A DNA stretch of 64,000 nucleotides, from the NCBI RefSeq assembly GCF_006716675.1, contig NZ_VFPM01000002.1, positions 372,001-436,000 of the forward strand, read 5' to 3'. Source of the stretch: Humibacillus xanthopallidus (GTDB lineage: Bacteria; Actinomycetota; Actinomycetes; Actinomycetales; Dermatophilaceae). Made by a program: the position numbers and the translations under genes. The notes beneath the pieces were generated by a model, which did no database searches, was not told the DNA's origin, and saw only the letters and a list, made by a program, of their open reading frames with translations. Shown one piece after another: positions 16,985 through 28,296 of the stretch (position 1 is the stretch's first letter; each line of letters opens with the position of its first letter).

Positions 16985-19900
16985 CTGGCGCGCTGGCCAC
17001 GCTGCCCGACTCGGCGTTCGCGACGCGACTGTCCGGCTCGGCACAGGCCGGCTGCGCCGCGTCCGCGAAGGCGCACAAGTCCCTGGGCGACGGGACGCTC
17101 CTCGCCCCAGTCTCCGGGGCGTTCGGTAGCGTCACCGCTGGGGCGCAGGTCGATGTCTCTGGGCTCGCCGGTTCCCTCGACGGTGCACTGAAAACCATCG
17201 CCGGAGCGGTACCGGCCTCTGTCGTCGAGCGGATCGAGGGCATGGACCGTGCCTTCTCGGGGGTCCTGGACGCGGTCGGTGCGAACCCGGTGCTCAGCCG
17301 ACTGCCGGAGGGCGGGGCGCTGCGTGACGTCGTGGCGCAGATCATCGACGAGGCAGTGGACCTGCTGGAACAGCGCCTGACCCAGCTCGGCGAAAGCCTC
17401 CTCGGGACAAGCGAACTGGCCACGCTGCGCGAGGGTCTCACCCTGCTCTCGGGGTTACGCACCGACTACCCGGCGCACGCAGACCGGCTCGCCGAGTTCG
17501 TGGCGCAGACCCTGCTGGGCTTCGACCCGGCGGTGCTGAGCCCGCTGCATGCCCGCATGTCGGTCGTCGTGGACCTCGCCGCCCGACTCGACGACGGGGT
17601 GCTGGCCACTCTCGGCCGACCAGTCACGCAGGCCGCCACCCAGGCCGCCGCCGCGATCCGGAGCGCGGTCGACGCGCTCGACCCGGCGAGCGCAGCGAGC
17701 TATCAGACGCTGCTCGGCGCGCTGGACGCTGCGACCGCCGCGATCAACGGCGCCGGGGCTGCGTTCAGGCCTGTGTACGACGATGTGGCGCACACCTTCG
17801 CGGTGCTCCAGCCCGCAGAGCTCCTGGCCGGCTACCTCGAGATCCTGGACGACCTTGAGCTGACCGGACACGAGCTCATCGGGGACGTGCTGGACACGAC
17901 CGTCCAGCTGTTCGACGAGCTCATCACCGCGGTGCAGGCCCTGACGCCGTCCGCCGAGCTCGGCACCACGCTGGGCGAGCTCGGCCGACACCTTCGCGAC
18001 ACGGTCGCGGGGTCCGCCGTGGGCCAGGCGCGAGGCGAGGTCGTCCAGTTCCTCGGCCGGATCCGCGACACCGTCGCCGAGATCCCGCTGACCGCGGCCC
18101 GGGACGCGCTGCGTGGCATGTTGGACCGGGTCGGCGGTGAGATCTCCGACCTCGGACTGGCCAACCTCGAGGAGACGATCGGCAAGGGCCTGGACGACCT
18201 GGCCGCCGCCGCGATGAAGGCCTGCCGAGAGGCCTCGGACCTCGTTCAGGGCGCCCTCACCGGGCTCCTCGACGCGATCGACGACCTGCCGGTCGCAGAC
18301 CTGGCCGGGGCCCTCGCCGACGCCGTCGGTCGGCTCGGCGGAGTGGTCGACGGGCTGCACGACGATGCGAGCGGCCTTATCGATGACCTCCAGGCCCAGG
18401 TCGACTCGCTCAGCCAGCTCAGCTTCACCCCGGTGTCCGACGAGGTCATCGGCGAGATCGACCAGCTCAAGTCCCGCCTGGCGTCGATGAACCCCGACGC
18501 CCTCTCCGACGAGGCCAAGCTCGCCATCCGCGCGGCCCTGGCCGTGCTCGAGGCCGTGGACGTCGAGGACAAGGTCGTCGACGTCCTGGGCCAGGGCTAC
18601 GCCGAGCTGGACGCCAAGGTCCGCGAGGTGCTGGACGACATCGCCGCCGGACTGGAGCGGCTGCACCGGTCGGTCGGGGAGCTGGACCCGGCCACGCTGC
18701 TCGCTCCGGTCACGAAGGAGCTCGCCGTCGTCCGCTCGACCGTCGACTCCCTCGACGCTGCGACGCTGACGACGCCGCTGCATGATCAGCTGCGTCACCT
18801 CGACAGCTGGCTCGCCACCCTGCACCCGGGCACTGTCCTGACCCCTCTCCAGGGCACCTACGACGACGGCGTCGCCATGATCCATCGGCTGGACCCGGAG
18901 ATCTGGGGAGCTCCGCTGGCCGGGCTGCACGCCGACCTCACCGCGCTTGCGGAACGGCTCGACCTCGGCCCGCTCTTCACCGAGCTGAATGACCGGCGCC
19001 GAGACCTCATCGAGCGGGCCCGGGACGGCCTGACCCAGTCGCTCACGGCGGCCGACCTGCCCGAGCCGGTGGCGGGCTGGCTCACCAGTGTCATGCCGCT
19101 CGTGACAGGGACGACGGAACTGGTCACCCTCGAACCAGGTGCGTTCCTGCGCCGGCTGTCGGAGCAGGTCCAGGCCGACTTCCCGGTCTCCCGCCTGTAC
19201 GTGCCGCTCGACGAGGTGTTCACCTCCGCCCTCGCCGCCCTGGGCTCCGTGCCCGAAGGCGATTTGGTCGCCGCCGCCACCACCGTGCGCGACGCCGTCA
19301 CCACCCTCGACGACCTCGAGCCGGCCGCCCTCCTGACGCGGCTGCGCGCCGCGCACACCCGGCTCATCGGGCTCCACGCACCAGTGCTCGCCCCGTTCTC
19401 GGCCACGGCCGAGCTGCAGGCGGCGTTCCACGCTCGCGTCGACGTCGCGGTGAGCACCCCCGCCGGAGAGGTGGCCCGAGTCGACGCCCGGTTCGACGCG
19501 GTGCTCTCCCTCCTCACTGGCGTCACCGACAGCACGGTGGCACACGCCCTCGACAGCGCGCAGGACGCTGCCCTGATCGCGCTCGGAAACGCCGCGAACG
19601 AGCTCGCCGGCGACTCACGTCTGGACGCCGCGCAGGCGTCGTTCGTCCAGCTGCGAGACGCCGTGGACGCGCTGGTTCCGCCCTCGCTCCCACGGACGGG
19701 CCCCCTCACCGCCAGCGTCGTCCTCACGGCCTGCGAGCACTGGCGACCCTCTCTCCGGGCGGCCGAGCTCGACCAACGACTCACGGCCTTCGCCGCCGCG
19801 CTTGCTCCCGTGGCGGACGCTCTCGGCGAGGCGCTCGATGCCTTCGCCGACGACCTGGACGCCACCGCGGAACTCATCGACCCGCTCGCGCTGGAGCCGC

Positions 19901-20412
19901 CGATTGCCGAGGTCTTCGATGCCGTGCGCGCCCAGGTGGAGGCCCTGGACCCGACCACACTGCTCGCAGACCTGCGCACCGAGGTCTACCTGCCGATCAC
20001 CGAGGCGATCGCTGCCCTGGACCCGCACGAGCTCGCCGCCCGCCTGGACGCCACATACACCAAGGCACGGACGGGCATACTCGACGAGTTCACCGGGCTC
20101 ATCGACGCCGTCACGCGGGCCCTGAACGAACACCTCGCCGGCGTCCGGAAGGCCGTCCAGGACCTGCTCGGCCGCCTCGACACCACGCTGACTGCCGCCA
20201 CAACCGATGTGCAGGACGTGGTCAAGCGCGTCTCCGACCTCGTCTTCGTCGACCTGCTGCAGCGCCTACGGCAGGTGCTCGAAAACCTCCAGCACAGCTT
20301 CGACACCGAGCTGCGACGCATCGCCCGGGCCTTCGACGCCATGCTCGATGCGGCGCCGATCGGCCACCGGATCCATCCCCGCTCCGGCACCACCCAGGCG
20401 GGTGCAGCATGA
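16981..20412 (+). CDS. Giant helical coiled-coil protein, candidate ruler/tape measure
   Basis: The 1143-residue protein is almost entirely alpha-helical, with repeated Leu/Val/Asp heptad-like blocks (for example LDDIAAGLERLHRSVGELDP) and no clear catalytic motif or membrane segment. Repeating LDP(A/G)TLL and LxxLDDL segments suggest internal duplication. It starts at GTG 16981, overlapping the previous gene by 4 bp, and overlaps the RHS gene by 4 bp. A ruler that sets tube length is the best guess by size and helicity; at about 0.15 nm per helical residue it could span roughly 170 nm. Against this, it lacks the hydrophobic segments of many tape measures and lies after the GpU-like gene. It could instead be a structural filament or cargo-holding protein. 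Confidence 0.5.
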   Translation: MTGALATLPDSAFATRLSGSAQAGCAASAKAHKSLGDGTLLAPVSGAFGSVTAGAQVDVSGLAGSLDGALKTIAGAVPASVVERIEGMDRAFSGVLDAVGANPVLSRLPEGGALRDVVAQIIDEAVDLLEQRLTQLGESLLGTSELATLREGLTLLSGLRTDYPAHADRLAEFVAQTLLGFDPAVLSPLHARMSVVVDLAARLDDGVLATLGRPVTQAATQAAAAIRSAVDALDPASAASYQTLLGALDAATAAINGAGAAFRPVYDDVAHTFAVLQPAELLAGYLEILDDLELTGHELIGDVLDTTVQLFDELITAVQALTPSAELGTTLGELGRHLRDTVAGSAVGQARGEVVQFLGRIRDTVAEIPLTAARDALRGMLDRVGGEISDLGLANLEETIGKGLDDLAAAAMKACREASDLVQGALTGLLDAIDDLPVADLAGALADAVGRLGGVVDGLHDDASGLIDDLQAQVDSLSQLSFTPVSDEVIGEIDQLKSRLASMNPDALSDEAKLAIRAALAVLEAVDVEDKVVDVLGQGYAELDAKVREVLDDIAAGLERLHRSVGELDPATLLAPVTKELAVVRSTVDSLDAATLTTPLHDQLRHLDSWLATLHPGTVLTPLQGTYDDGVAMIHRLDPEIWGAPLAGLHADLTALAERLDLGPLFTELNDRRRDLIERARDGLTQSLTAADLPEPVAGWLTSVMPLVTGTTELVTLEPGAFLRRLSEQVQADFPVSRLYVPLDEVFTSALAALGSVPEGDLVAAATTVRDAVTTLDDLEPAALLTRLRAAHTRLIGLHAPVLAPFSATAELQAAFHARVDVAVSTPAGEVARVDARFDAVLSLLTGVTDSTVAHALDSAQDAALIALGNAANELAGDSRLDAAQASFVQLRDAVDALVPPSLPRTGPLTASVVLTACEHWRPSLRAAELDQRLTAFAAALAPVADALGEALDAFADDLDATAELIDPLALEPPIAEVFDAVRAQVEALDPTTLLADLRTEVYLPITEAIAALDPHELAARLDATYTKARTGILDEFTGLIDAVTRALNEHLAGVRKAVQDLLGRLDTTLTAATTDVQDVVKRVSDLVFVDLLQRLRQVLENLQHSFDTELRRIARAFDAMLDAAPIGHRIHPRSGTTQAGAA

Positions 20413-23400
20413 CCGAGCTGCTCGACCGCATCGCCGACTGTGTCAGGCCCGAATTGGCGCCGGACGTGATGCTCGACGAGGGCGGGCGCGTCGTCCAGGT
20501 CGCGGACGGCGACCGGACCTGCAGCTACACGTACGACGACTGCGGCGACCTCGTCGGGATCGACGACTCCGTACGGGGAACGTCACGCTTCGTCTTCGAC
20601 GATGACCGACGGCTGGTCCGGTCACACCACCCGGACCGGGTCGCCAGCTACCGGTACGACGACGCCGACCGTCTCGTCGAGGTCGAGTCCCAGGGCCACC
20701 GACTCCGGGCCGGCTACGACGCCTCCGGCCGAGTGACGGCCCTTCGACACGACGACGAGGTCCTGTCCACCTATCGCTACGACGAGGCCGGGCGCGTGCT
20801 GGAGGCTCGCGACGGTGCCGTCGTCACGCGCTACGGCTACGACGCGGACGGCCAGGCCGTGCGGGTCGAGCAGGTGATCGCGGGCGCCGCTGCGGTCGTG
20901 CATCTCGAGTACGACGGCGACGGCCGCCGACGCGAGGTGGTACCCGTCGGCGGCCCGCGGGTCGGCTACGTGTGGGACCGGGCCGGCCGGCCGGCAGCGA
21001 TCACCGTGGACGGTGCGGTCGCGGTCGAGGTGGGGTACGACGACGAGCACAAAGTGGTCTCGACCAAGCTTGGGAACGGGGTGGTCGAGCAGGCCAGAGC
21101 CGACCCGACCGACGGCCGCACCGTCGAGCGGGTGGTTCGCCGCCACGGCGTGACGCTGCTGCATCACCGTTACACCTACGACACCGCGGGCCGGATCATC
21201 GACGACGGCCGCCGCCGATACGAGTATGACGCGCAGTCCCGGGTGGTGGCGGTCCGGCAACTGGACGGTGGCTGGGAATACGGCTACGACCGCAGCGGGA
21301 ACCTCGACCGCGTGGTTCCGCTGGGGCCATCGCCCGCCGCGCGGGAGCTGCGGCTGGACTTCGAGGGCGACCGGCTGCTCGGAGTGGCCGGCGAACCAGT
21401 CGGGGCGACCCATGACCGCCACGGTGCGCTGTCCTGCGTCGGACTGGACGGCGCACTGTGGGCCTGGCGGTACGACGCGGCCGGCCGGCTGGTCCAGGTT
21501 CGGCGCGGCACTCGCGTGACAGCCCGGCTGCGCTACGACCACGCCGGACGGCTGGTGCTCGCGCAGTGGGCGCACGACGCCGCCGGGCACGACGTGCATA
21601 ACGGTGCGGCGGGAGCGGAGCGGTACGTCTACGGGCCGGATGACGAGCTCCTCGCCGTCACCGACGCCACCGGCGCGGTACTTCGGGTACCGCTGCGGAC
21701 GCCGTGGGCCGTCCATGGGGAGGCGCTCGCTGGAACGGGCCGGGTCCGGGTGCGATACCTGCATGCCGACGACCGCGGCACGCTGTGGCTGTCCACCGGA
21801 GAGGGCGGCGAGGTGCTCGCCCGCTACGACTACGACGCGTTCGGTGACCCGGTGCCCGCGTCGACGTCCGAGGACGCCCACCCGGACTCGCCCCGGCCCA
21901 CGTTCGTCGGGCGTCAGCTCGTCCCGGGAACAGGCTGTTACTGCTTCGGTGCCCGGTGGTACCACCCGCGGCTGCGTCGGTTCCTGAGCCGGGACACCTG
22001 GACCGCCGGTCCCGACGACGAGCGGCTCATGCGCCCGGCGCTCACCGGACGCGGACAGGTCCTGTCGCGGGCCGAGTTCCAGGCCGGATGGCTGCGCCGC
22101 CCCAGACTGTGCGGTGCCTATGCGTTGTGCGCCAATGACCCGGTCAACCGGGTCGATCCCGATGGGCACTGGTCCTTCGGCGCGGTCCTGCTCAGTCTGC
22201 TCGGTGCCATCTGGACGCTGCCGAACACCGTGATCGGGCTCGTCATCGAGATCCTGTGCCTCGCCGGCGAGGTCGTGCGCTGGTTGGCCTGGCTGATCAG
22301 CCTCGGCCATCTGACCTGGGAGACCCCCGGGTTCGACGTCGCCGCGTCCGGCCGACTCAATGCGTTCGCGCTCGTCTTCCGGGGCGGGTGGCTCGGCTCG
22401 TTCTCGTCGCTGCACGGCATCACGTTCGGCAACGTGTTCTTCGTCTACGGCCAGTGGGAGAGCATTCCCAAGTACCAAGCGCCCGGCGACGTGTTGCCGC
22501 CTGCGTATGCCGGCAAGGTCCGGGTCCCCAAGACCCACATCCTCTACGAGCACGAGCTGCGGCACACCAACCAGTACGGCTGGCTGGGTCCCGGCTTCCT
22601 CGTCTACTACCTCATCGATGCCATCGTCCGCGGCTACACGCGAGTCTGGGCCGAGCGGGATGCCCGTGAGCACTCCGACGGGCCCGACGCCCCGACCGAG
22701 GTGGTTGCCAACGAGCCGGGCGGCAGTGGTGGGGTCGCGACCCCCCTGGTCAAGCGGTGGGTGTACTGGAAGGCCGCGGGAACGACGACCGTACTGCGGA
22801 CCGGACAGGATGGAGTCCTGCACGCGACATCGGTCCCCGGCTCGACCCGCCCCTGGGACTACTCGGCTCGGTTCGAGGCGAAGGTGGGAGATCCTGTCGA
22901 GGTGGTGTCGAGCGCCGGAGCACGGCCGCTGCCCGCCGCCCTGCTCGCAACGCCCGGACTGTTCACGCCGCTGGTCGTGGCCGCCGGCACGGGTGGGCGG
23001 GCTCACGTCGGTTTGACCGAGCGGACGATCGCGGTCGACGCCCCTGCCGAGCTCGCGCTGTGGCCGCTGCCGCACGACCTGCCTACCGATGGCTACGTGC
23101 AGGCCGGCCTACCTCAGGGCGCCGCGCTCTGGGCCGACCCGGCCGGCACGGACGCGCTCAACGTCCAGGACAACGCGCCCGCGCCCGACCCGGGCGCCGC
23201 TCGGCCGGGCACGCGTGGGCTGCAGGTTCGCGGGGACGTCGAGGCGACGGCGACCGCCGTGCGGGTCGGCCTGCTGACGCCGGCAGGGCAGCCGGTCGCC
23301 CTCACGCCGAATGCCGCCGGACAGCCGCGCACCGAGGTGACGGCAACCCTGGCGGCGCCTGGTCCCGCGCCTGGTCCCCTGCCTGGTCCGGCACCCGGTG

Positions 23401-25154
23401 CCGGGCGGCGCGGGTTCGAGGCGGTCCTCGAGCTTGCGGACCCGCCGACGGCATTCGGTGAGGTCCATCTCTGGGTCGTGGTGGACACCCCGACCGGCCC
23501 GGTCGTCGAGGCGTTCACGGGGCAGCTGTGCGGCCTGCAGCTGGCGCTCGTCGACGACCCTGCGCCGACCAAGCCCGGTCCGCAGACCGGCGAGGCCGAC
23601 GATGTCGTGGTCGTGGACTTCGACACGAGCCCGAGGGACACCCGGCTACTGCTCGCCGACCAGGCGCGGGCCCGCAGGATGGTCCGCTATCCGATCGCCA
23701 ACGCGCCGCGGCCGCTGCCGACCGGGGGAGCGCCGGTGCTGCGCCCCCGTATGCCGCTGTGGATGGGGGAGGTCCAGCTCGTCGGGGTGGGCCGTACGGA
23801 CCTGGAGGACCTGCTCCGCCGTCGGGCGGACCGACGCGGCGCGCCGCCGAACGCCCCGGCAGGGCCGCATACCACCCGGATCTCTTTCAGCTGGGGCCTG
23901 CGCCTGTCCTGGGACGGCCCGGACGGCGGGTCCGCCGCATTCGGGCCGCCGTTCCCACGGCCGAACCAGTCCCACTCTTACACGCTCCACCTGCCCGTTA
24001 ACCCGGCGGTCGTGACGGCGGTGCTCAGCTACGACGACCAGGGGCGCCTGACCGACGCGCACGGCGTTGTGCTCACCGCCGACCCGCTCGGCGGGCTGCC
24101 CGGAATCCTACAGCCAGCACCCGCCGCCGCGCCCTACCCGGTCGCGGGCCGCCGGCTGCCCGCGGTCCGTCTCGGTCCGCCCCGTGCCTGGGGGCGCGCC
24201 CGCGGAGCCGCCTCACTGCCCAGCCTGGTGATCGAGTTCCAGCCGTCGATCGAGGATGCGACGGGCGAGGTGGTCCGCGGCGGGGACGCGGTGCTGCTCA
24301 TCGAGGACGTCAAGCTCGACGGTGCGGCGGTCGACCCAGGTGCGCCGGCATCCGGCGCACCGGCAGCTCCCGCCGGGTCGCCCCTGCTCCGGCTGCCGCC
24401 GGCGCGCGTCTACGGCCGGAACGCGCCTCCGGCGGAGGTCGAGCGTGTCGTCGAGGCGCTGGTCCACGAGTACGTTCGGGCCCACGGGGGCGCGGCGCAC
24501 ATCGCGCCCCTCGGGGCCGACGCCTGGGTGCAGACAGTGCTGCGGATCCTGCGTCACGAGAGCGGTGGCAACTACCGGCAGTTCGACGAGCGGGGAGCCG
24601 GGCGGCGTGCCTTCCGCCGGCAGGCGGGCACGTGGGCGTTCGGCACCGAGAACGGTATGCCGCTGTTCGGGCCGCCGCACGGCTACGGCATCGGCCAGCT
24701 CGATGTGTTCGACAGCCCACAGCGCGGGGCGAACAACGACGAGGTCTGGAACTGGGTGTCCAACCTGCGCGCGGCGATCCTCGTCGTGCTCGCCGACAAG
24801 GCGGTCGGCGCCTGGGCCCTGGTCGGGCAGCATGCTCCAGTGCCGCTAGACCTCCTCACGCGCGCGGTGTTCCAGCGCGAGACCGTGCGCCGGTACAACG
24901 GTGGGACAGAGTTCGTGTGGACCGGGGCCGCCTGGGCCGTGCGGCCGTCGATGACGTGGCTCGACCTCGCGGACCACACCCGCGGGCCGAGTCCGAACCT
25001 CACCTACCCGAACCACGTGCTCGGCACCGGGCTCGTCTACTACACCGACGCGTCCGGCCACGGGAACGCCCCGGACGGCGCGAACACCGTGTTCCGCTTC
25101 CCGCCGCCGATCCAGTTCCTACCCGCCGACTTCGGACCAGGGGTCGGGCCATGA
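20409..25154 (+). CDS. RHS/YD-repeat protein with zincin and lytic-transglycosylase-like domains
   Basis: The 1581-residue protein is modular. Residues 1-580 are YD (RHS) repeats ([24 protein letters not shown]), ending with the RHS core: [20 protein letters not shown] at about 511 and NRVDPDGHW at about 583. A strongly hydrophobic segment follows (about 589-632). Then comes HELRH at 715-719 in the context [17 protein letters not shown], an HExxH zinc-protease motif. A Pro/Gly-rich beta region spans about 750-1340. The C-terminus has [10 protein letters not shown] (E1384 the likely catalytic Glu) and GYGIGQL, typical of goose-lysozyme/SLT-type transglycosylases. RHS shells enclose toxins; here the protein lies in a particle operon, so an effector or spike-cargo role is likely. 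It has no signal peptide. It overlaps both neighbours by 4 bp. Confidence 0.8.
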   Translation: MTELLDRIADCVRPELAPDVMLDEGGRVVQVADGDRTCSYTYDDCGDLVGIDDSVRGTSRFVFDDDRRLVRSHHPDRVASYRYDDADRLVEVESQGHRLRAGYDASGRVTALRHDDEVLSTYRYDEAGRVLEARDGAVVTRYGYDADGQAVRVEQVIAGAAAVVHLEYDGDGRRREVVPVGGPRVGYVWDRAGRPAAITVDGAVAVEVGYDDEHKVVSTKLGNGVVEQARADPTDGRTVERVVRRHGVTLLHHRYTYDTAGRIIDDGRRRYEYDAQSRVVAVRQLDGGWEYGYDRSGNLDRVVPLGPSPAARELRLDFEGDRLLGVAGEPVGATHDRHGALSCVGLDGALWAWRYDAAGRLVQVRRGTRVTARLRYDHAGRLVLAQWAHDAAGHDVHNGAAGAERYVYGPDDELLAVTDATGAVLRVPLRTPWAVHGEALAGTGRVRVRYLHADDRGTLWLSTGEGGEVLARYDYDAFGDPVPASTSEDAHPDSPRPTFVGRQLVPGTGCYCFGARWYHPRLRRFLSRDTWTAGPDDERLMRPALTGRGQVLSRAEFQAGWLRRPRLCGAYALCANDPVNRVDPDGHWSFGAVLLSLLGAIWTLPNTVIGLVIEILCLAGEVVRWLAWLISLGHLTWETPGFDVAASGRLNAFALVFRGGWLGSFSSLHGITFGNVFFVYGQWESIPKYQAPGDVLPPAYAGKVRVPKTHILYEHELRHTNQYGWLGPGFLVYYLIDAIVRGYTRVWAERDAREHSDGPDAPTEVVANEPGGSGGVATPLVKRWVYWKAAGTTTVLRTGQDGVLHATSVPGSTRPWDYSARFEAKVGDPVEVVSSAGARPLPAALLATPGLFTPLVVAAGTGGRAHVGLTERTIAVDAPAELALWPLPHDLPTDGYVQAGLPQGAALWADPAGTDALNVQDNAPAPDPGAARPGTRGLQVRGDVEATATAVRVGLLTPAGQPVALTPNAAGQPRTEVTATLAAPGPAPGPLPGPAPGAGRRGFEAVLELADPPTAFGEVHLWVVVDTPTGPVVEAFTGQLCGLQLALVDDPAPTKPGPQTGEADDVVVVDFDTSPRDTRLLLADQARARRMVRYPIANAPRPLPTGGAPVLRPRMPLWMGEVQLVGVGRTDLEDLLRRRADRRGAPPNAPAGPHTTRISFSWGLRLSWDGPDGGSAAFGPPFPRPNQSHSYTLHLPVNPAVVTAVLSYDDQGRLTDAHGVVLTADPLGGLPGILQPAPAAAPYPVAGRRLPAVRLGPPRAWGRARGAASLPSLVIEFQPSIEDATGEVVRGGDAVLLIEDVKLDGAAVDPGAPASGAPAAPAGSPLLRLPPARVYGRNAPPAEVERVVEALVHEYVRAHGGAAHIAPLGADAWVQTVLRILRHESGGNYRQFDERGAGRRAFRRQAGTWAFGTENGMPLFGPPHGYGIGQLDVFDSPQRGANNDEVWNWVSNLRAAILVVLADKAVGAWALVGQHAPVPLDLLTRAVFQRETVRRYNGGTEFVWTGAAWAVRPSMTWLDLADHTRGPSPNLTYPNHVLGTGLVYYTDASGHGNAPDGANTVFRFPPPIQFLPADFGPGVGP

Positions 25155-26548
25155 CGGCGCTCGACGGAGTGCTCGTCGAGCAGGGCACCGACACTCCCAT
25201 CGCCGGGGCGACCGTGAATGGCTACCGGACGCTGCTCCGGCTCGCTCGCTCACTCAAGGCGTATGCCGCAGCACGCACCACGGCGAGCGTGCTGGGCAGG
25301 CTGCCCGTCGGGGAGCGGGCAGCGCTGGAGGTCGTCAACGGTCCGAAGGACGGTGCGGACTTTGTCCGCGTGGCCGTCGACGAGCTGGCTGGCGAAGAGG
25401 CATGGATCTGCTCGCGGTGGCGCGCCACGCACTACGCGCTGCTGCACGACGTGCCGCTCGTCACGACCGGGACGGTCACCGCGGCGGACGGCAGCTTCGC
25501 TGTCGAGACGGCCGACTCGGTCGCCGCACCAGGCGTGCCCGCATTACCCGGGACCCCTGCCGAACAGCTCTTCCGACTGCGTGCCGTTCACGAGGGTCAC
25601 CGCGACGCCGAGAGCGTCCGGGGGTATGCCGCGCAGCCCTTCCACCTCGCCGCCGAGCCCCTGCCCGTCCACGTCACGGAGGCCCGTCTGGTCGACCTGC
25701 TGCACCACTTCGACGGCTGGTACTACACGCCGTACCGCGACCCGAACGACCACGACAAGGGCCGGTTCGTCCCCCAGTATCCGTTCGAGATCGGCATCAC
25801 GCTGAAGCTCGACCCCGGTCACCCCGTGCCCGCGACGTACGACGACTGCTGCACCTTCGTCGAGGCCCTGCTCGTCCGCGGCTGGCGCGACGCAGCCGTC
25901 GCCCCGTTCACCTGGGGGGCCGCGCAGCACGGGCGGGCCATGATCGACCGGCCGGCGGAGAAGCCCTTCTCGCCCGTCGAGGTGCTGCAAGACGCCGGCA
26001 TCGCGGACGCCGTGGACGCCGACGAGCTCCCGCCACCGTGGACCGCCGTCCAGACCTGGCGAGACGTGCCGTACCTGGACGAGGACAAGAAACGAAAGAC
26101 GACACGGGCCGGCCACACGCTGCTCATCGTGGACGTGCACCCGGAGACCGGCAGGCTGCTGACTCTGGAGTCGAACCGCTCGTTCGGGCTCAACGGGCCG
26201 GGATTCCGCTCCTTGGGTGGCGTGTCGGTCTTCCTCGGCAGCCATTTCCGCTGCCCGAACGACGGGTACGTCTACGACCCGGCGCTCGGCGACCCCGCCC
26301 ACGGGGTCGCACCCGGCACTCCCTTCAAGACCACGGCGTGCTGGTTGTGGACACCACCCGAGACGGTGCCAGAAGACTGGACCTGCCCGGTCGACGGCAC
26401 GGCCAAGGCGCTGTTTTTGCCGCACTGCCGCCCGCCGCGGGACTGGTGGGCGTCGGAGACGGTGAAGAACTGGGACTGGTTCAAGGCGTACTACCCCGAA
26501 CGGGCGATGGCCCGGATCAGGCTCTGGGACCTGCGATGGCTTCGCTGA
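25151..26548 (+). CDS. NlpC/P60-like cysteine hydrolase with SH3-like N-terminus
   Basis: The 465-residue protein starts at ATG 25151 (ATGA overlap with the RHS gene). Residues about 30-95 resemble a bacterial SH3 domain ([25 protein letters not shown]). A short beta domain with [12 protein letters not shown] follows. The C-terminal half has [11 protein letters not shown] with C233 in the DCxxFV context of NlpC/P60 enzymes and H322 in [16 protein letters not shown], plus a nearby SNRSF polar residue, consistent with a Cys-His-polar triad. Such enzymes cut peptidoglycan stem peptides. Together with the transglycosylase-like domain next door it could open the target wall. It contains one TTA codon (25544). 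Confidence 0.65.
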   Translation: MTALDGVLVEQGTDTPIAGATVNGYRTLLRLARSLKAYAAARTTASVLGRLPVGERAALEVVNGPKDGADFVRVAVDELAGEEAWICSRWRATHYALLHDVPLVTTGTVTAADGSFAVETADSVAAPGVPALPGTPAEQLFRLRAVHEGHRDAESVRGYAAQPFHLAAEPLPVHVTEARLVDLLHHFDGWYYTPYRDPNDHDKGRFVPQYPFEIGITLKLDPGHPVPATYDDCCTFVEALLVRGWRDAAVAPFTWGAAQHGRAMIDRPAEKPFSPVEVLQDAGIADAVDADELPPPWTAVQTWRDVPYLDEDKKRKTTRAGHTLLIVDVHPETGRLLTLESNRSFGLNGPGFRSLGGVSVFLGSHFRCPNDGYVYDPALGDPAHGVAPGTPFKTTACWLWTPPETVPEDWTCPVDGTAKALFLPHCRPPRDWWASETVKNWDWFKAYYPERAMARIRLWDLRWLR

Positions 26549-27633
26549 GCCGGCCCCGCTACGAGTTGCGCATTGGCGCGCTCACCTCCACCGACTCGAT
26601 CGCGGCGGGGGGCCCCGGCGCGCTCGTCGTCGAGCGCGAGATCGACGTGCCGCTCGACCTGGCCCGCTTGCGGTTGACCGACCGCTCCGACATCAGCGTG
26701 GGTGACGACTGCACCCTCGCGCTGGGGCTCGGCACCACCCCGGAGCGGGTCTTCACAGGCACCGTGGTCGAGGTTCGGGCGGACGTCTGGGGCGCCACCG
26801 TCGTCGCCGCGGGCGCGATGACCGCCCTACTCGACCTGCGCGTCACGGCGACGTACACGCGCAGCTCGGTCGGCTCCATCGCTCGCGACCTGGCCGGTCG
26901 CGCCGGTCTGTCGGCTACGGACGTCGCCGAGGGGCCGACACTGCCGCGGTTCGTCCTCGACGCACGGCGCGGCGCACATGGGCAGCTCCGCGAGCTCGCA
27001 GCGCGCTTCGGTCTCGAGGTGTACGCCGACCGGCGCGGTGCGCTCGTCATCCGAGCCGTTCCGGGGGGTGGGCCGGCGAGGGGCGCTGTCGGCGGGCTCG
27101 GCGGGTTCGGCGGGGCGGCCGCCGCCGTCGGCGTCGCGGCCCCGGGCAGCGCCGGTGCGGGCCCGGTGCGTCACGGTGCCGAGGTGTTGGCCGCAACCGG
27201 GCGCCGACGGCCGCCGGCCTGGGATGCCGTGTCAGTCGGCGGCGAGAGCCCGGCGTCCACCAAGGGCTCCAAGGCCGCGGACTGGCTGACGTCCGACGAC
27301 GACGCGTCGCTCGGCGAGGCGGGGCGAGGGGACCGGCGGCTGTTGACGCTCGATCCGCTGGCCCGCACCAAGGACCTGGCCCGCGACCTCGCTGACGGAA
27401 CCTTGCAGTATGCCGGCCGGCACGTGCGGCTCGTCGAGGTCGTCGTGCCCGGCCGCCCAGGGACCGAGCTCGGGGACTCCCTCGAGATCGGCTCCGCCGC
27501 AGGCGCCGACCCCGACGGGCTGGTCACGGGCAGCGGCACGGTCCGTGGCCTGCGGCATCGGCTGGACGGCATACGCGGGTACACCACCTCCATCACGGTG
27601 GCGCTGCCGCCGCCAGGGGAGGCGGTCGGATGA
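26536..27633 (+). CDS. Baseplate hub protein (gpD/gp27-like)
   Basis: The 365-residue protein has the hub fold signature: an N-terminal barrel region ([33 protein letters not shown]), then [19 protein letters not shown] and the [23 protein letters not shown] block shared by P2 gpD, Mu gp44 and VgrG N-termini. A Gly/Ala-rich linker (about 180-220) separates it from the C-terminal barrel. It forms the trimeric adaptor between the sixfold tube and the threefold spike. The start at 26536 overlaps the previous gene by 13 bp. The spike is encoded separately by the next gene, as in phage and PVC clusters. Confidence 0.85.
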   Translation: MASLSRPRYELRIGALTSTDSIAAGGPGALVVEREIDVPLDLARLRLTDRSDISVGDDCTLALGLGTTPERVFTGTVVEVRADVWGATVVAAGAMTALLDLRVTATYTRSSVGSIARDLAGRAGLSATDVAEGPTLPRFVLDARRGAHGQLRELAARFGLEVYADRRGALVIRAVPGGGPARGAVGGLGGFGGAAAAVGVAAPGSAGAGPVRHGAEVLAATGRRRPPAWDAVSVGGESPASTKGSKAADWLTSDDDASLGEAGRGDRRLLTLDPLARTKDLARDLADGTLQYAGRHVRLVEVVVPGRPGTELGDSLEIGSAAGADPDGLVTGSGTVRGLRHRLDGIRGYTTSITVALPPPGEAVG

Positions 27634-27649
27634 TGCAGGAGGTGGCTCG

Positions 27650-28285
27650 ATGAGCTCAATGGTGGAAGCCATCCGGGCGGTGGTGCGCCGTGAGCTGGCG
27701 GGCCTCCGCGGGCCGGCCCTCGGGGTGATCACCGGTCTTCACCCGCATTCCTCGGACAGCGACGACTTCAACGACGAGGTCGACGTCACGCTGCAGCACG
27801 AGAAGGCCCAGCTGGTCAACGTGCCCGTCGCCGTCGATGCTCCAGGAACCTCGGCGCCGCTCAAGACCGGGGACGTGGTGCTCGTGCAGTTCCTCGGCGG
27901 TGACCTGCAGCAGCCGCTTGTCACCGCGTGCTTCCACACCGCGGACGACCGGCCGCCGCTGCACAAGGAGCACGACCGGATCGTGGAGCAGCGGGTCGAC
28001 GGCAAGCCCCGCAACCGGATGAAGCTGGCGGCCGACGGCCAGCTGACCTTCCAGCGTTTCGACGCGAACGGCGACCAAGCCGTGACGCTGCTGCTCGACG
28101 GCGACGGCAAGCTCACGATCACCGCGAAGGACAAGGAGGTGACCATCACCTGCTCGACGCTCACCGTGGAGGGCAACCTCACGGTGAAGAAGGGCAACGT
28201 CGAGGTCACCGAGGGCACGATGAAGGCCACCAACAGCGCCAACAAGTCCACCACCATCGACGGCAACAAGATCATTGGGGCATGA
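27650..28285 (+). CDS. Spike protein (gpV/gp5-like, OB fold plus beta-helix)
   Basis: The 211-residue protein has an OB-fold domain (GVITGLHPHS, DVTLQHEKAQLVNVPV, GDVVLVQFLGGDLQQPLVTACFHT) of the phage baseplate V / gp5 N-terminal type. A repetitive C-terminus (KLTITAKDKEVTITCSTL, GNLTVKKGNVEVTEG) fits the triple-stranded beta-helix of a membrane-piercing spike. The start at 27650 is decided by GCAGGAGG about 6 bp upstream; the ATG follows the hub stop by 16 bp. The spike should sit at the tip of the tube and may carry the next gene product as a tip. Confidence 0.88.
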   Translation: MSSMVEAIRAVVRRELAGLRGPALGVITGLHPHSSDSDDFNDEVDVTLQHEKAQLVNVPVAVDAPGTSAPLKTGDVVLVQFLGGDLQQPLVTACFHTADDRPPLHKEHDRIVEQRVDGKPRNRMKLAADGQLTFQRFDANGDQAVTLLLDGDGKLTITAKDKEVTITCSTLTVEGNLTVKKGNVEVTEGTMKATNSANKSTTIDGNKIIGA

Positions 28286-28296
28286 GGGGAGGGGCG

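Noticed and set aside
17455..19545. Long minus-strand open frame opposite the ruler candidate
   Set aside because: Composition (Arg/Gly/Asp/Val-rich, no domain) is that of an antisense shadow in GC-rich DNA.
20622..23075. Long minus-strand open frame opposite the RHS gene
   Set aside because: Low-complexity, no domain, and lies inside a gene whose YD repeats are unmistakable.
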